A stretch of 64,000 nucleotides of DNA from Hoyosella rhizosphaerae (GTDB lineage Bacteria; Actinomycetota; Actinomycetes; Mycobacteriales; Mycobacteriaceae): the NCBI RefSeq assembly GCF_014643175.1, contig NZ_BMJH01000001.1:1-64000 (forward strand). Direction: 5' to 3'. The notes beneath the pieces were generated by a model that ran no database searches, was not told where the DNA came from, and worked only from the letters and a program-made list of their open reading frames with translations. Within the stretch, counting starts at the first letter, position 1, and every line of letters begins with the position of its first letter. This document shows, piece after piece, positions 16,836 through 25,777 of this stretch. A program made the position numbers and the translations under genes.

Positions 16836-18224
16836 GTGGCTACGATGTGGGCATTGACACCTTCCTCTCGCCGCCGAAGCAGCACTCGCGCTGCACTTGC
16901 CATCACCGCAGCTGCCTTATTGTTGGGGGCGTGCTCGAGTGCGAGCGACGAGGTTGCCACCGGTGAACATGAACAGGATGTTCCCCGCGCAGAACTTCCT
17001 GTGGCGCCGTCGCTTGCGTGGTCCGTTGGTGTAGCAGATGTAGATGACGCAGATGTAGATGGTGCAGGCGGCAGCTTTGTAGCCCCTCAAGCATTGGCCG
17101 CGATGTACGGGGTTCCAGACGCCTACGAGGTTGATGGTGTTGTCGTGACAGTTCTTCGGGGCGAGGGCGGTTCGCGGTTGGTCGCATTCTCAGGGGACGA
17201 CGGCGCTGTAGCGTGGCAAACCGATCTGCACATCGACAACCCGGATGCCCTCACCGTTGAGATCACGTGCGCAACAACGGCGATTGATGGCCTCTTGCCG
17301 TGCCTAGCTGCAACTTTTAATCCGTCTGATCGCAGCAGAAATTCCGAGTTGAACTTCATTGACCTCGACGACGGTGTGGTGGCTTCGACGGTTCCTGCGC
17401 CGTATGCAACGGCGGTCAAAGTCGACAATGGCGCTCTCTACACGGCGGGACAGGATAATCGCGCGGCCCGCACGCCCATTACTATTGCGCGCGGCACCGT
17501 AGAAGACCCCACTTCTGACTGGATGGAAGAGTATTTCCTTGCCGGGCAGTGTCAAGGTTCTGGTGACGGCTACACGTTCGACATCGTCAACGGTGTCGTC
17601 CATTTCGGGTCGGTGGGAGCAGTGCTAGCGGACGCGGAAAACGGTGAACGACTTATTGCCGACGACTTTTCTGGCGCAACATTGCTTCCTGGCCGGGGTT
17701 TTGTTGCGACGTTGTGCAGTGCGCCGCAGACCGCTGTGGTCGGCGCAAACGATGGCACTGAAGTGCGCCGCCACCTTGGCTCCCACACCTGGGGTGCCCC
17801 GTGGTCTGACGTTTCGGAGCAGTCACCTTATCTTGTTGGGTTCGAGGGAATTGACTTCGACAGCGGTGAATCGATCTGGAAACTCGAGAACACGGCAAAT
17901 CGTTCTGTGATGGCGGTGTACTCGGGCACGGTGATTATGTTTGGTTGGGAAGATGACCGTCCGCTCGTCACTGGCGTGGATCTTGAAACTGGGGAGTCGC
18001 TGTGGAGCGTGTCCCGCGACATAATCGCCACGGTAGACAACACCGATGGCGAGCGGGTCATCGGCATGAACTCGGTGCTCAACGAGGTGGTCGCGGTTAA
18101 CCTGCGCAGCGGCGAAGTGGAGTGGACATTGGCGGTCCCCGAAAACTCACGGGCACGTCTTGCTGGCGACGGATTGCTCGTTGTGAGTGGTTCTGAGCTG
18201 CAAATGTTTTCCACTGACGACTAA
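16836..18224 (+). CDS. Lipoprotein with PQQ-type beta-propeller repeats
   Basis: The 462-aa product starts with a lipoprotein signal (AALAITAAALLLGAC, Cys about residue 33), so it should be anchored outside the membrane. The mature protein has repeated strands of the PQQ/quinoprotein type, such as DDGAVAWQTDL, DSGESIWKLEN, ETGESLWSVSR and RSGEVEWTLAV. No enzymatic residues can be assigned, and it more likely serves as a binding or assembly scaffold. It matches Rv3035 in position. GTG 16836 or ATG 16845 may be the start. A 15-bp imperfect duplication near the N-terminus repeats ADVD. Confidence 0.85.
   Translation: MATMWALTPSSRRRSSTRAALAITAAALLLGACSSASDEVATGEHEQDVPRAELPVAPSLAWSVGVADVDDADVDGAGGSFVAPQALAAMYGVPDAYEVDGVVVTVLRGEGGSRLVAFSGDDGAVAWQTDLHIDNPDALTVEITCATTAIDGLLPCLAATFNPSDRSRNSELNFIDLDDGVVASTVPAPYATAVKVDNGALYTAGQDNRAARTPITIARGTVEDPTSDWMEEYFLAGQCQGSGDGYTFDIVNGVVHFGSVGAVLADAENGERLIADDFSGATLLPGRGFVATLCSAPQTAVVGANDGTEVRRHLGSHTWGAPWSDVSEQSPYLVGFEGIDFDSGESIWKLENTANRSVMAVYSGTVIMFGWEDDRPLVTGVDLETGESLWSVSRDIIATVDNTDGERVIGMNSVLNEVVAVNLRSGEVEWTLAVPENSRARLAGDGLLVVSGSELQMFSTDD
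17034..17063 (+). repeat. 15-bp tandem repeat in the beta-propeller lipoprotein gene
   Basis: GCAGATGTAGATGAC (17034-17048) is followed directly by GCAGATGTAGATGGT (17049-17063), 13 of 15 bases identical and in frame. Confidence 0.85.
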
Positions 18225-18289
18225 AACGGACACCTTGCGTGGTGTGTGTTGGTCGGCGGCACCGCACTCACACCGTAGGCTTGCTGCTT

Positions 18290-19039
18290 ATGACAAGCAT
18301 GTGGGGTTCGCCGTATAGATCACGATGGCGTGCGCGGCAGAACGAGGATAAACAAGCGCGGTTCCTCACCGTCGCATCGCTGCGGTGGGTGATTCGCAAT
18401 AAGGCCTACACTCCGTGGTACTTAGTGCGGTATTTTCGGTTGCTCAAATTTCGGATGATGAATCCGCACATCGTGCTGCGTGGAATGGTTTTTCTCGGCA
18501 AGAATGTTGAAATTCACGCAACCCCTGGGCTCGGCCGCATGGAGATTGGCCGGTGGGTGCACATCGGTGACGGCAACGCCATCCGGTGCCATGAGGGTTC
18601 GCTTCGTATTGGTGATAAGGCCGTTTTTGGTCGACAGAATGTCATCAACGCCTATCTCGATATCGAGTTTGGTGATGCATCACTGATGGCTGACTGGTGC
18701 TACATCTGCGACTTTGACCATGTCGTCGATGACATAAACTTGCCGATCAAGGATCAAGGGATAGTCAAGGGTCCCGTGCGTATTGGGCCTGACACCTGGA
18801 TCGCCACTAAGGTGAGCGTCCTGCGTAACACTATTGTGGGGCGTGGTTGCGTCTTGGGGGCCCATGCAGTGGTCAAGGGTGTGATACCGGACTACAGCAT
18901 CGCAGTGGGTGCACCGGCCAGAGTGGTGAAAAACCGCAAAGAGGCCTGGGAGAAAACAGCGGCAGAGCGTGCGGCGCATCAGGCGGCACTGGCAGACATT
19001 GAACGGAAGAAGATCGGCGCTAAGCCGGTGACCGACTAG
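18290..19039 (+). CDS. Left-handed beta-helix (hexapeptide) acyltransferase
   Basis: The product (249 aa) contains the irregular hexapeptide repeats of a left-handed beta-helix (MEIGRWVHIGDGNAIRC, LRIGDKAVFGRQNVIN, VRIGPDTWIATKVSVL, TIVGRGCVLGAHAVV) and the ending IAVGAPARVVKNR typical of O-acetyltransferases such as WcaF/Maa. The putative catalytic His lies in CDFDHVVDD. The N-terminal 60 residues are basic and unusual for the family. It matches Rv3034c, next to the glucan genes, so a polysaccharide or glycolipid may be the acceptor; that is inference. ATG 18290 is the likely start. Confidence 0.87.
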   Translation: MTSMWGSPYRSRWRARQNEDKQARFLTVASLRWVIRNKAYTPWYLVRYFRLLKFRMMNPHIVLRGMVFLGKNVEIHATPGLGRMEIGRWVHIGDGNAIRCHEGSLRIGDKAVFGRQNVINAYLDIEFGDASLMADWCYICDFDHVVDDINLPIKDQGIVKGPVRIGPDTWIATKVSVLRNTIVGRGCVLGAHAVVKGVIPDYSIAVGAPARVVKNRKEAWEKTAAERAAHQAALADIERKKIGAKPVTD

Positions 19040-19049
19040 AAGTAGTGCA

Positions 19050-19091
19050 AAAAACTTTGGCCTCCCGGTTGCGCCGGGAGGCCAAACTTTT
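19050..19091 (+). terminator. Bidirectional intrinsic terminator
   Basis: A 13-bp GC-rich stem (19056-19068 with 19074-19086) has A-rich sequence on its left and CTTTT on its right. It separates the convergent acyltransferase and SDR genes and could serve both. Confidence 0.9.
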
Positions 19092-19115
19092 AGGTACTGA
19101 AGTTCTATGTGCGGG

Positions 19116-19958
19116 CTACTTGCCGGAAAGGTCGTTGCCGCGGCCTTCAAACTCTTCCATGCTGTGGTAAACGCCCAGTACGCGACCGGCGAGGAAGTCC
19201 CACGCGCGGGTCGGCAGTACGCCCTTCAGACCCTTGGACAGTAGGACTGTTTTGGGGAGGAAGATGAGTGGGACGCCAGACTTCATGCCCGCCCACGACT
19301 TGTCGACTACCTCTTGAGGCTGAAGGATCGGCGCCATCAAAGGCCCCTTGGCGCCTTCGAACATGCCGGTGTTGATGTAGCTCGGGCACACGGTGGTCAT
19401 CTTGACGTGCTTGTGGCCTTCGAGTTCTAGTTCGAGACGCACTGAGTCGCTCCAACCAAGTACGCCCCACTTTGAACCGGCGTATACCGACATCTTGGGG
19501 TTCGCGACTGTTCCGGCGGCGCTAGCCAAGGTGACGAGCCGTGAATCTTCGTCGCGCTCGATCATTTCGTTGATGAATGCACGTGTGATGTACATCGGCG
19601 CGAGCACGTTGATGTCGATGGTGAACTTGGTGTCGCGGAGGTTGTCGTGCTCCCAGAAGAGCTTGCCGCGCACAACACCCGCATTGTTGATGAGCACGTG
19701 TGGAGCGCCGAACTTTTCTTTGACCTCGGCAGCAGACTTCTCGATTTGCTCGAGGTTCGCCACGTCAACGACCTGTGCGTGAACTTTTCCGCCCGCTGCG
19801 GTGAGTGCGGCTGCCGTCTTCTCGAGTTCAGCGCCATTGATGTCCCACAGGATTATCTGCGAGGCACCTTCTTTGACTGCTTTCTCGGCGAAGAGACGAC
19901 CCATTCCCATTGCGGCGCCCGTGACTAGCACGGTTTTACCCTTTACTGAAAATCCCAT
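19116..19958 (-). CDS. Short-chain dehydrogenase/reductase (SDR)
   Basis: This 280-aa classical SDR has the cofactor site TGAAMGMGRLFAE, an Asp after strand 2 (ILWDING, favouring NAD), NNAGVVRG, catalytic Ser in TLASAAG and YAGSKWGV (Tyr-x3-Lys). The C-terminal extension, with PKTVLLSKGLKGVLPTRAWDFLAGRVLG, resembles membrane-associated SDRs acting on lipids or hydroxysteroids. The ATG at 19958 places the glycine motif at the usual distance; upstream Met codons exist. It is followed by the bidirectional terminator and lies downstream of the glucan operon on the same strand, with a 72-base gap. Confidence 0.92.
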   Translation of the reverse strand: MGFSVKGKTVLVTGAAMGMGRLFAEKAVKEGASQIILWDINGAELEKTAAALTAAGGKVHAQVVDVANLEQIEKSAAEVKEKFGAPHVLINNAGVVRGKLFWEHDNLRDTKFTIDINVLAPMYITRAFINEMIERDEDSRLVTLASAAGTVANPKMSVYAGSKWGVLGWSDSVRLELELEGHKHVKMTTVCPSYINTGMFEGAKGPLMAPILQPQEVVDKSWAGMKSGVPLIFLPKTVLLSKGLKGVLPTRAWDFLAGRVLGVYHSMEEFEGRGNDLSGK

Positions 19959-20030
19959 GCGGTTGAGCCTATCCGAACGCATTAGGTTTGCGGCACTCAC
20001 CTGCCGGAAATGTCGCCGATTATGTCGCTT

Positions 20031-21260
20031 TCACCGCCCGGGGAGTGGGCGTTGCGTCACGGTCGGACGGGGAAGCTCACGAGGTGGGCGTCGTGTCGTT
20101 TCGGCGTACACCGCTAACGTCGTGTCGGTGACCGCTGACCACTCGAATTCTGTGGTGAGTCGTTCGCGCGCCGCAGTGGCCATCTTTTGGGTCAGTTCGG
20201 GTTCATCCAGCATATTTCGAATCGCTGAGGTGAGCGCGGTGACATCGCCAGGGGGAAAGGTGCGCCCTGTGACGCCGTCGATGACAGCTTCGCCAAGCCC
20301 GCCAGCGGTGGAGGTGATGAGCGGCGTGCCGGATGCGGCTGCTTCAAGTGCGACAATCCCGAACGGTTCGTATCTGCTGGGCAGAAGGATCGCATCTGCT
20401 CGGTGCAGGTACGTCAATAGCTCATCGTGGTTGAGGGATCCGAGAAAGACGATAGCGTTGTCGACCTTGTTCGCAATGGCTTCCTGCTCCAGCCACGCGC
20501 GCTGCGTGCCCGTTCCTGCCACAAGGAGGATTGTGCCAGGATGGGTTTTTCTGACGTCAGCTAGCGCCGCGATTGCGTCGTGGACACCTTTTTCGTATTC
20601 GAGCCGCCCGGCGAACAACAACGTCGCTGGACCGGTGCGTTGACTGCGCTGCTGAAAAGTCCACGTCCCGGTGTCAATTCCATTGTGAATTACCGTTGTC
20701 ACTGCCAGTGCGGGTCCGAACAGTGAAACGACTTCGTCGCGCATGGATTGGGAGCATGTGATGACGGCGTCAGCTGAGTTTGCGAGCCACCATTCCACGG
20801 AGTGCACTTGGCGGTTTATTTTTCCTGAAATCCACCCACTATGGCGTCCAGCTTCGGTGGCATGAATGGTAGCCACGAGTGGCGCTCCGCTGTGTTGTGC
20901 AAGCGCAATGGCTGGGTGTGCGACAAGCCAGTCGTGGGCGTGGATGACGTCGGGTTGCCACGAACCAAGAAGTGAGAGCCCGTGCCGGACCATGGCGTGC
21001 CCCATGGCGAGTGTCCATGCCAGCATGTCTTCTTCAAAGATCAAGTGCGGGGGGTCTTCCGCTACAGCGATGACCCGCACGTTCTCTGTCACGGTGTCGG
21101 TCGTGGGGTGTGTGGTGGAGTCGGTTCCCGAGGGCTGTCGGGACAGGACGACGACGTCGTGGCCTGCGGATGCAAGATGAATTGCCAGGTTGTGGACGTG
21201 CCGACCCAGGCCCCCCACTACGACAGGTGGGTACTCCCACGAGATGATGAGTATTTTCAT
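20031..21260 (-). CDS. Family 4 glycosyltransferase (Rv3032-like alpha-glucan synthase)
   Basis: This GT4 retaining glycosyltransferase (409 aa) has the N-terminal Gly loop WEYPPVVVGGLGRHV, VIHAHDWLV, LLFAGRLEYEKGV, and the C-terminal EX7E motif region SRYEPFGIVALEAAASGTPL. It corresponds to Rv3032, reported to elongate the alpha-1,4-glucan of methylglucose lipopolysaccharide and glycogen. ATG 21260 overlaps the stop of the GH57 gene (ATGA at 21257-21260), so the two are translationally coupled. The gene carries no export signal, so it acts in the cytoplasm. Confidence 0.92.
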   Translation of the reverse strand: MKILIISWEYPPVVVGGLGRHVHNLAIHLASAGHDVVVLSRQPSGTDSTTHPTTDTVTENVRVIAVAEDPPHLIFEEDMLAWTLAMGHAMVRHGLSLLGSWQPDVIHAHDWLVAHPAIALAQHSGAPLVATIHATEAGRHSGWISGKINRQVHSVEWWLANSADAVITCSQSMRDEVVSLFGPALAVTTVIHNGIDTGTWTFQQRSQRTGPATLLFAGRLEYEKGVHDAIAALADVRKTHPGTILLVAGTGTQRAWLEQEAIANKVDNAIVFLGSLNHDELLTYLHRADAILLPSRYEPFGIVALEAAASGTPLITSTAGGLGEAVIDGVTGRTFPPGDVTALTSAIRNMLDEPELTQKMATAARERLTTEFEWSAVTDTTLAVYAETTRRPPRELPRPTVTQRPLPGR

Positions 21261-22864
21261 GACCAACCCTCATTGCTGATGCTGAATGTGCGGCTATCGA
21301 GCGCCGGGAACAGCCCGTCAGCGTTGTTCCATGCTGAAGCTAGTTGGAGTGCGCGTGCGTCGTCGCCGCGGAAGGCAGCGTCGGCGATTTCTCGTGCGGC
21401 GTGGGCATGCTTGTGGGCGCGATCGCGTGCGTAGCCAACAGCGGATTCTTTGCTCACCATGAATGCCCAGTCGCTCGCCAAGCATAGGAGAACTTCGCGA
21501 ATTACCTGGTCGGCAATGTAGTCGCGGGGCCTGGTTTTGCCGCTGTCACGTTGTTGCAGAAGCTTGACACCAAGGTCGCCGACTTCGGTATTGAGTTGCA
21601 CTAAGTCTTCGACTTGGTCGCCTGCCCACACACGCCAGTCTTTCCCTGAACCCCAGGATGAGTTCTCAATTTCGGCTGGAGCACCGACGTAGCCTGCGTT
21701 AATCGCGTCGTCGAGCGTGCCTACGTTGATGCCTACCTCGGGAAGTCGTCTGAGGACGGCCGCAAGCCACTCAGGGCCTTCGTGCCACCAATGACCAAAC
21801 AGTTCCGTGTCGAATGCGGCGATGACGTGTGCGGGTCGGCCGATGCGTTCTGATTCGCTGATCAGACGACGCCGGACGGTGTCAACGAAGTCATCTGCGT
21901 GTTGTTCGACGGCTGCGGCAGCGCGCAGTGGGTCGTATGGCGCCTTCGCGTCGGCTGGAGTGGTTTTGCTGGTCACCCTGGCAGGTTTCAGGCCGGTGCC
22001 GTGGTGGTAGCTATGGAAATCGCGGTAATCGCGGTGCCCGGGATACCCCGATTTTGGTGACCATACTCGGTAGCTGACCTGGAGGTCGCGACCAAACGCA
22101 ATTACGTTCGAATCCCAGACCGGGCGGCCAAGTGTTGTGTCGCCGCGGAGGCTCGGCCCGTCCACCATAAAGTGGGTGATTCCGGCCTGCTGGTACAACG
22201 ATTCGAGTCCGGGAGTGTAGGCGCATTCTGGAGCCCAAATTCCCTGTGGCCGTGTTGAAAACCGGGATGCCGCATCGTTGAGCCCCGCTGCCAACGCTCC
22301 TGCGCGCAGTGTTGGGTGGGTGAGTGGTTGAAAAGTGTGAGTAAGCGGGCCGCCGAGCAGCTCGATAGTGCCTGCTTCTGTTAGTTGGCGGACTAGACCG
22401 GCTCCGCCATGACGCCAGTGCAGCTCAAAATCTTCCAGGGCGGCCGCTGCGTTGCTGTGCTCTCGCCAACCGAGTTGACGTAAGGCGTGAGGGCTAGCCG
22501 CATTGTCTACGGGGGGCGTCCCCTTTTTCCGGGCCGAATCCGGCGTGAGTGCCGCTTCGTGTGCACGATGTTGCCAGTTGCCGAGCCAATGGTGCATCGC
22601 GGAAAGTGCGTACGGGTCGTCTAGTTGAGCCGACAGCACCGGCGTCATGCCTAGGGTCAGTAGGTGAGAGCGACCTTCGGCGGCGAGGGTGCGGAGAACT
22701 CTGAAAACGGGAATGTAGCTGTCGGCCCACGACTGATACAGCCATTCTTCGCCTACCGGCCATCTCCCGTGGTGCGGCAACCAGGGCAAATGGCTGTGCA
22801 GGACAAGTGTGAACATGCCGGGCACAGTTGCGGTTGGTGCGTTCACGGTGGTGGTGGCGCTCAT
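21257..22864 (-). CDS. GH57 glycoside hydrolase/branching enzyme (Rv3031-like)
   Basis: The 535-aa protein belongs to GH57 with a DUF1957 C-terminal part. It shows LHSHLPWLPHHGRWPVGEEW, the nucleophile Glu in GIWAPECAYTPGLE and the acid Asp in AFDTELFGHWWHEGPEW. Rv3031 and relatives are considered alpha-1,4-glucan branching enzymes for methylglucose lipopolysaccharide. Its ATG overlaps the stop of the upstream methyltransferase gene and its stop overlaps the start of the GT4 gene, making a tight three-gene operon. It is a second branching-type enzyme besides GlgB at 9.4-11.6 kb. Confidence 0.93.
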   Translation of the reverse strand: MSATTTVNAPTATVPGMFTLVLHSHLPWLPHHGRWPVGEEWLYQSWADSYIPVFRVLRTLAAEGRSHLLTLGMTPVLSAQLDDPYALSAMHHWLGNWQHRAHEAALTPDSARKKGTPPVDNAASPHALRQLGWREHSNAAAALEDFELHWRHGGAGLVRQLTEAGTIELLGGPLTHTFQPLTHPTLRAGALAAGLNDAASRFSTRPQGIWAPECAYTPGLESLYQQAGITHFMVDGPSLRGDTTLGRPVWDSNVIAFGRDLQVSYRVWSPKSGYPGHRDYRDFHSYHHGTGLKPARVTSKTTPADAKAPYDPLRAAAAVEQHADDFVDTVRRRLISESERIGRPAHVIAAFDTELFGHWWHEGPEWLAAVLRRLPEVGINVGTLDDAINAGYVGAPAEIENSSWGSGKDWRVWAGDQVEDLVQLNTEVGDLGVKLLQQRDSGKTRPRDYIADQVIREVLLCLASDWAFMVSKESAVGYARDRAHKHAHAAREIADAAFRGDDARALQLASAWNNADGLFPALDSRTFSISNEGWS

Positions 22865-23652
22865 TCTTTGGTTGCGATGGCGACTAGGTCGAGGCTGTCG
22901 TCAATGTTGTCAGGTGTGAGAACGAAATCTTGGGCGGTGACGTCCGCGACATCACGTGCGAGCTCGGTCGGCCAGGGCACACCCGCAAGCGCGAGGTCGA
23001 GTTGCTTATTGATGAGCGAACCGTCGTATTTTGCGTCTAGTGCTTTGAGGTCTGCACCGTGGTGAACTCCGGTCATTGTTTTGACTGAGAGTCCGCCTTC
23101 GGTGAGCAGTTCTGTTAGTTCCTCGGTGTTGAGTTCGCGGGTATGGAACGGGTTAAGTGGCGTGTCGCGCCCTGGTGAGAAGGTAATGCGGTTCGGGGTG
23201 GAGATCAGAAGTTCGCCGCCTGGGCGGAGGACCCGTGCACACTCGCGAATGAACTGCACTTGATCCCAGAGGTGCTCAATTACCTGGAAGTTGACGACAA
23301 CATCAACGGAGTTGTTGGCGAGCGGCAATGTTGCGAGGTTGGCGCGCATGGCTGTGACAGACGGGTAGCGGCGTGCGACGTGTTCGGTCGCCTGTTGGTC
23401 GTAGTCGAGCCCAATGACGGTGCGGGCGCTGCGCGAGATGAGGTCGGCGCCATACCCTTCGCCGAAACCGGCATCGACAACAATTTTGTCGGCGCAGCGA
23501 TCGAGGAGTTCGAGGTAGACAATTTCGTGCCGCCTGAACCAGTAATTTTCTTCGGCAATGCCAGGGACGGTGCGCTCGCCGGTGAGGGGAAGCGTCTCCG
23601 TTGGTTCTGGGTTGGCGGGGGTGGCAACTGTCGCGCCGGTGAAATCAGTCAC
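22861..23652 (-). CDS. SAM-dependent methyltransferase (Rv3030-like)
   Basis: The protein (263 aa) starts with a conserved leader, LTGERTVPGIAEENYWFRR, and contains VVDAGFGEGYGADLI (SAM site), VIGLDYDQQA, VVVNFQVIEHLWDQ and VLRPGGELLISTPN. As the first gene of the operon with the GH57 and GT4 enzymes, it is a candidate sugar O-methyltransferase for methylglucose polysaccharide; the exact position methylated cannot be told. The start is GTG 23652. It is divergent from etfB across a 267-base regulatory interval. Confidence 0.9.
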   Translation of the reverse strand: MTDFTGATVATPANPEPTETLPLTGERTVPGIAEENYWFRRHEIVYLELLDRCADKIVVDAGFGEGYGADLISRSARTVIGLDYDQQATEHVARRYPSVTAMRANLATLPLANNSVDVVVNFQVIEHLWDQVQFIRECARVLRPGGELLISTPNRITFSPGRDTPLNPFHTRELNTEELTELLTEGGLSVKTMTGVHHGADLKALDAKYDGSLINKQLDLALAGVPWPTELARDVADVTAQDFVLTPDNIDDSLDLVAIATKE

Positions 23653-23801
23653 GACAGCAGCCTAAAGGGAAAATGCCTAGTAATTCGAATCGGCGCGGCC
23701 ATAGAGCTGACACAAGTGGGAATGGAAGTCCAACATAAGTTGGGGGAGTACGACCCAAGTCCGCCATTCTGAGAGTTTATAGAGTATGTTCAGCTTGGTA
23801 C

Positions 23802-23829
23802 TTGCACAAATGTTACTCGTCGGTAACCT
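23802..23829 (+). promoter_or_regulatory. Candidate promoter of etfBA
   Basis: TTGCAC (23802-23807) and TAACCT (23824-23829) are separated by 16 bases and lie about 90 bases before the etfB start. The match to the sigma-70-type consensus is fair only. Confidence 0.3.
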
Positions 23830-23858
23830 AGGTGTAGGACACGGTTGCGGACTGAACT

Positions 23859-23873
23859 GACGAACAGTTCGTC
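23859..23873. promoter_or_regulatory. Perfect 15-bp palindrome upstream of etfB, possible operator
   Basis: GACGAAC-A-GTTCGTC is a perfect inverted repeat with a one-base centre. A second inverted repeat, AACTG-ACGAA-CAGTT, overlaps it at 23855-23869. It lies between the candidate promoter and the etfB ribosome site. The one-base centre does not fit a LexA box. Confidence 0.45.
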
Positions 23874-23919
23874 GCCGGAGACGGAATTGCCACCACTCGC
23901 AGGAGGTCAAGGAAGACCC

Positions 23920-24705
23920 ATGACAAATGTTGTCGTCTTGATCAAGCAGGTCCCGGACACATGGTCCGAGCGCAAGTTGAGGGAAGATGATTGGACTCTC
24001 GACCGTGACTCTGCGGACCCAGTGCTCGATGAGATCAATGAGCGTGCAGTAGAAGAAGCACTGCTCATCAAAGAAAAACATGGTGGCGAGGTGACTGTGC
24101 TTTGCGCCGGTCCAGACCGCGCTGCCGACGCCATCCGCAAGGCCCTCTCGATGGGTGCGGACAAGGCGATCCACATCAATGACGAGGCTCTCCATGGCAG
24201 CGATGCCCTGCAGACAAGCTGGGTGCTCGCAAAGGCACTCGGTACCGTCGAAGGCGTCGAGCTAGTTATCGCAGGCAACGAATCAACCGACGGTCGCGTC
24301 GGTGCGGTGCCCGCGATCATCGCCGAATACCTCGGACTCCCGCAGCTCACGCAGATGCGGAAGCTCGAAATTGACGGTGACACCATTAGTGGTGAGCGCG
24401 AGACCGACGACGGCGTCTTCGGGCTTGAAGCCACGCTGCCTGCCATCGTCAGTGTCAACGAGAAGATCAACGAGCCACGCTTCCCTTCCTTCAAGGGCAT
24501 CATGGCCGCGAAGAAGAAGCCGATTGAGGTTCTTTCACTCGCTGATCTTGAGGTCGAACCAGGCGAGGTTGGCGTTGCAAACGCCGCATCGCAGGTCACC
24601 GCTGCGCAGCCGAAGCCACCCAAGGCTGCTGGTGAGAAGATCACCGACGAAGGCGAAGGCGGCACCAAGATAGCCGAATACCTCGTCGCGCAGAAGATCA
24701 TCTGA
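23920..24705 (+). CDS. etfB: Electron transfer flavoprotein beta subunit
   Basis: EtfB (261 aa) pairs with EtfA to pass electrons from acyl-CoA dehydrogenases to the quinone pool. It begins NVVVLIKQVPDTWSERKL, includes the AMP-binding region with VLCAGPDRAADAIRKALSMGADKAIHI and the recognition-loop area LPQLTQMRKLEID, and ends with a Pro/Lys-rich tail. ATG 23920 lies downstream of AAGGAAG; an AGGAGG sits further upstream. etfA follows after 42 bases. Equivalent to Rv3029c (fixA). Confidence 0.96.
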   Translation: MTNVVVLIKQVPDTWSERKLREDDWTLDRDSADPVLDEINERAVEEALLIKEKHGGEVTVLCAGPDRAADAIRKALSMGADKAIHINDEALHGSDALQTSWVLAKALGTVEGVELVIAGNESTDGRVGAVPAIIAEYLGLPQLTQMRKLEIDGDTISGERETDDGVFGLEATLPAIVSVNEKINEPRFPSFKGIMAAKKKPIEVLSLADLEVEPGEVGVANAASQVTAAQPKPPKAAGEKITDEGEGGTKIAEYLVAQKII

Positions 24706-24747
24706 TCGCCTCACTGACGACACACAGACGAACAGGAGTAGGAACAA

Positions 24748-25701
24748 ATGGCAGAAGTTCTTGTGCTCGTCGAGCATGCTGAGGGCACAGTCAAGAAGGT
24801 AACCTCGGAATTGCTCACCGTGGCACGCACCCTCGGAGAGCCATCGGCCGTAGTGACCGGTGCCTCCGGAACCGGAGCTGCGCTCGCGGACAGCCTCAAA
24901 GAGGCTGGCGCTGAAAAGATCTACGTAGCCGAGTCTGATGCGTTCAGCAACTACCTCATCACCCCGGTTGTTGACGTTCTCGCTGACCTAGTCGAGCAGG
25001 CTTCACCGGCTGCAGTTCTTACCGCAGCCACAGCCGAAGGCAAGGAAGTTTCAGGACGCCTTGCCGCACGTCTCGGCCTTGGGCTCCTCGCTGACGTCAT
25101 CGGCGTCAACGGCGATGGTTCGGTCGTCCACTCCATCTTCGGTGGCGCGTTCACCGTGGATGCCAAAGCAAGTGGCGTACCAATCATCAGCTTGCGGCCC
25201 GGTGCTGTCGATGCAGAACCACAGGCTGGCGCTGGCGAGCAGGTCTCCGTCGAGGTTGCTGAGCCCGAAGATGGCATCGTGAAGATCACGTCCCGTGAAC
25301 CCGTCGTTGCGGGTGACCGTCCCGACCTCGCTGAAGCTAGCGTCGTCGTCTCCGGTGGACGTGGTGTCGGCAGTGCCGACAAGTTCAGTGTCGTCGAGGA
25401 ACTCGCAGACATCCTTGGTGGTGCTGTGGGCGCTTCCCGTGCGGCTGTTGACTCCGGTTACTACCCAGGGCAGTTCCAGGTTGGTCAGACTGGTAAGACA
25501 GTCTCCCCGAACCTGTACATCGCACTCGGTATTTCCGGCGCAATCCAGCACCGCGCAGGTATGCAAACCTCGAAGACCATCGTCGCCGTCAACAAGGATG
25601 AGGAAGCCCCGATCTTCGAGATCGCGGACTACGGCATCGTTGGCGACCTCTTCGATGTAGCGCCGCAACTCACCGAAGCGGTGAAGAAGCGCAAAGGCTG
25701 A
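24748..25701 (+). CDS. etfA: Electron transfer flavoprotein alpha subunit
   Basis: EtfA (317 aa) binds FAD. The C-terminal FAD domain has [85 protein letters not shown]. The N-terminal domain begins [19 protein letters not shown] 24748 has AGGAGTAGGAACAA before it. It corresponds to Rv3028c (fixB), and a strong hairpin ends the operon. Confidence 0.96.
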   Translation: MAEVLVLVEHAEGTVKKVTSELLTVARTLGEPSAVVTGASGTGAALADSLKEAGAEKIYVAESDAFSNYLITPVVDVLADLVEQASPAAVLTAATAEGKEVSGRLAARLGLGLLADVIGVNGDGSVVHSIFGGAFTVDAKASGVPIISLRPGAVDAEPQAGAGEQVSVEVAEPEDGIVKITSREPVVAGDRPDLAEASVVVSGGRGVGSADKFSVVEELADILGGAVGASRAAVDSGYYPGQFQVGQTGKTVSPNLYIALGISGAIQHRAGMQTSKTIVAVNKDEEAPIFEIADYGIVGDLFDVAPQLTEAVKKRKG

Positions 25702-25740
25702 GCATCAAGTTCCTTAGGGAGCCCGATGTAAACGCTTAAC

Positions 25741-25777
25741 ACTAAACCCCGATGGACACGGTCCATCGGGGTTTAGT
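25741..25777 (+). terminator. Hairpin terminator after etfA
   Basis: A perfect 17-bp stem (25741-25757 with 25761-25777) closes the 3-base loop ACG. No long T tract follows, so termination efficiency is uncertain. The rest of the 254-base gap to the next gene holds no recognised feature. Confidence 0.7.

Noticed and set aside
23859-23873. LexA (SOS) box
   Set aside because: The GAAC and GTTC half-sites are separated by one base rather than the four of actinobacterial SOS boxes.
23907-24701. Minus-strand open frame of 264 codons opposite etfB
   Set aside because: It is Ser/Pro/Ala-rich without a recognisable domain and lies wholly within etfB, whose motifs are unmistakable.
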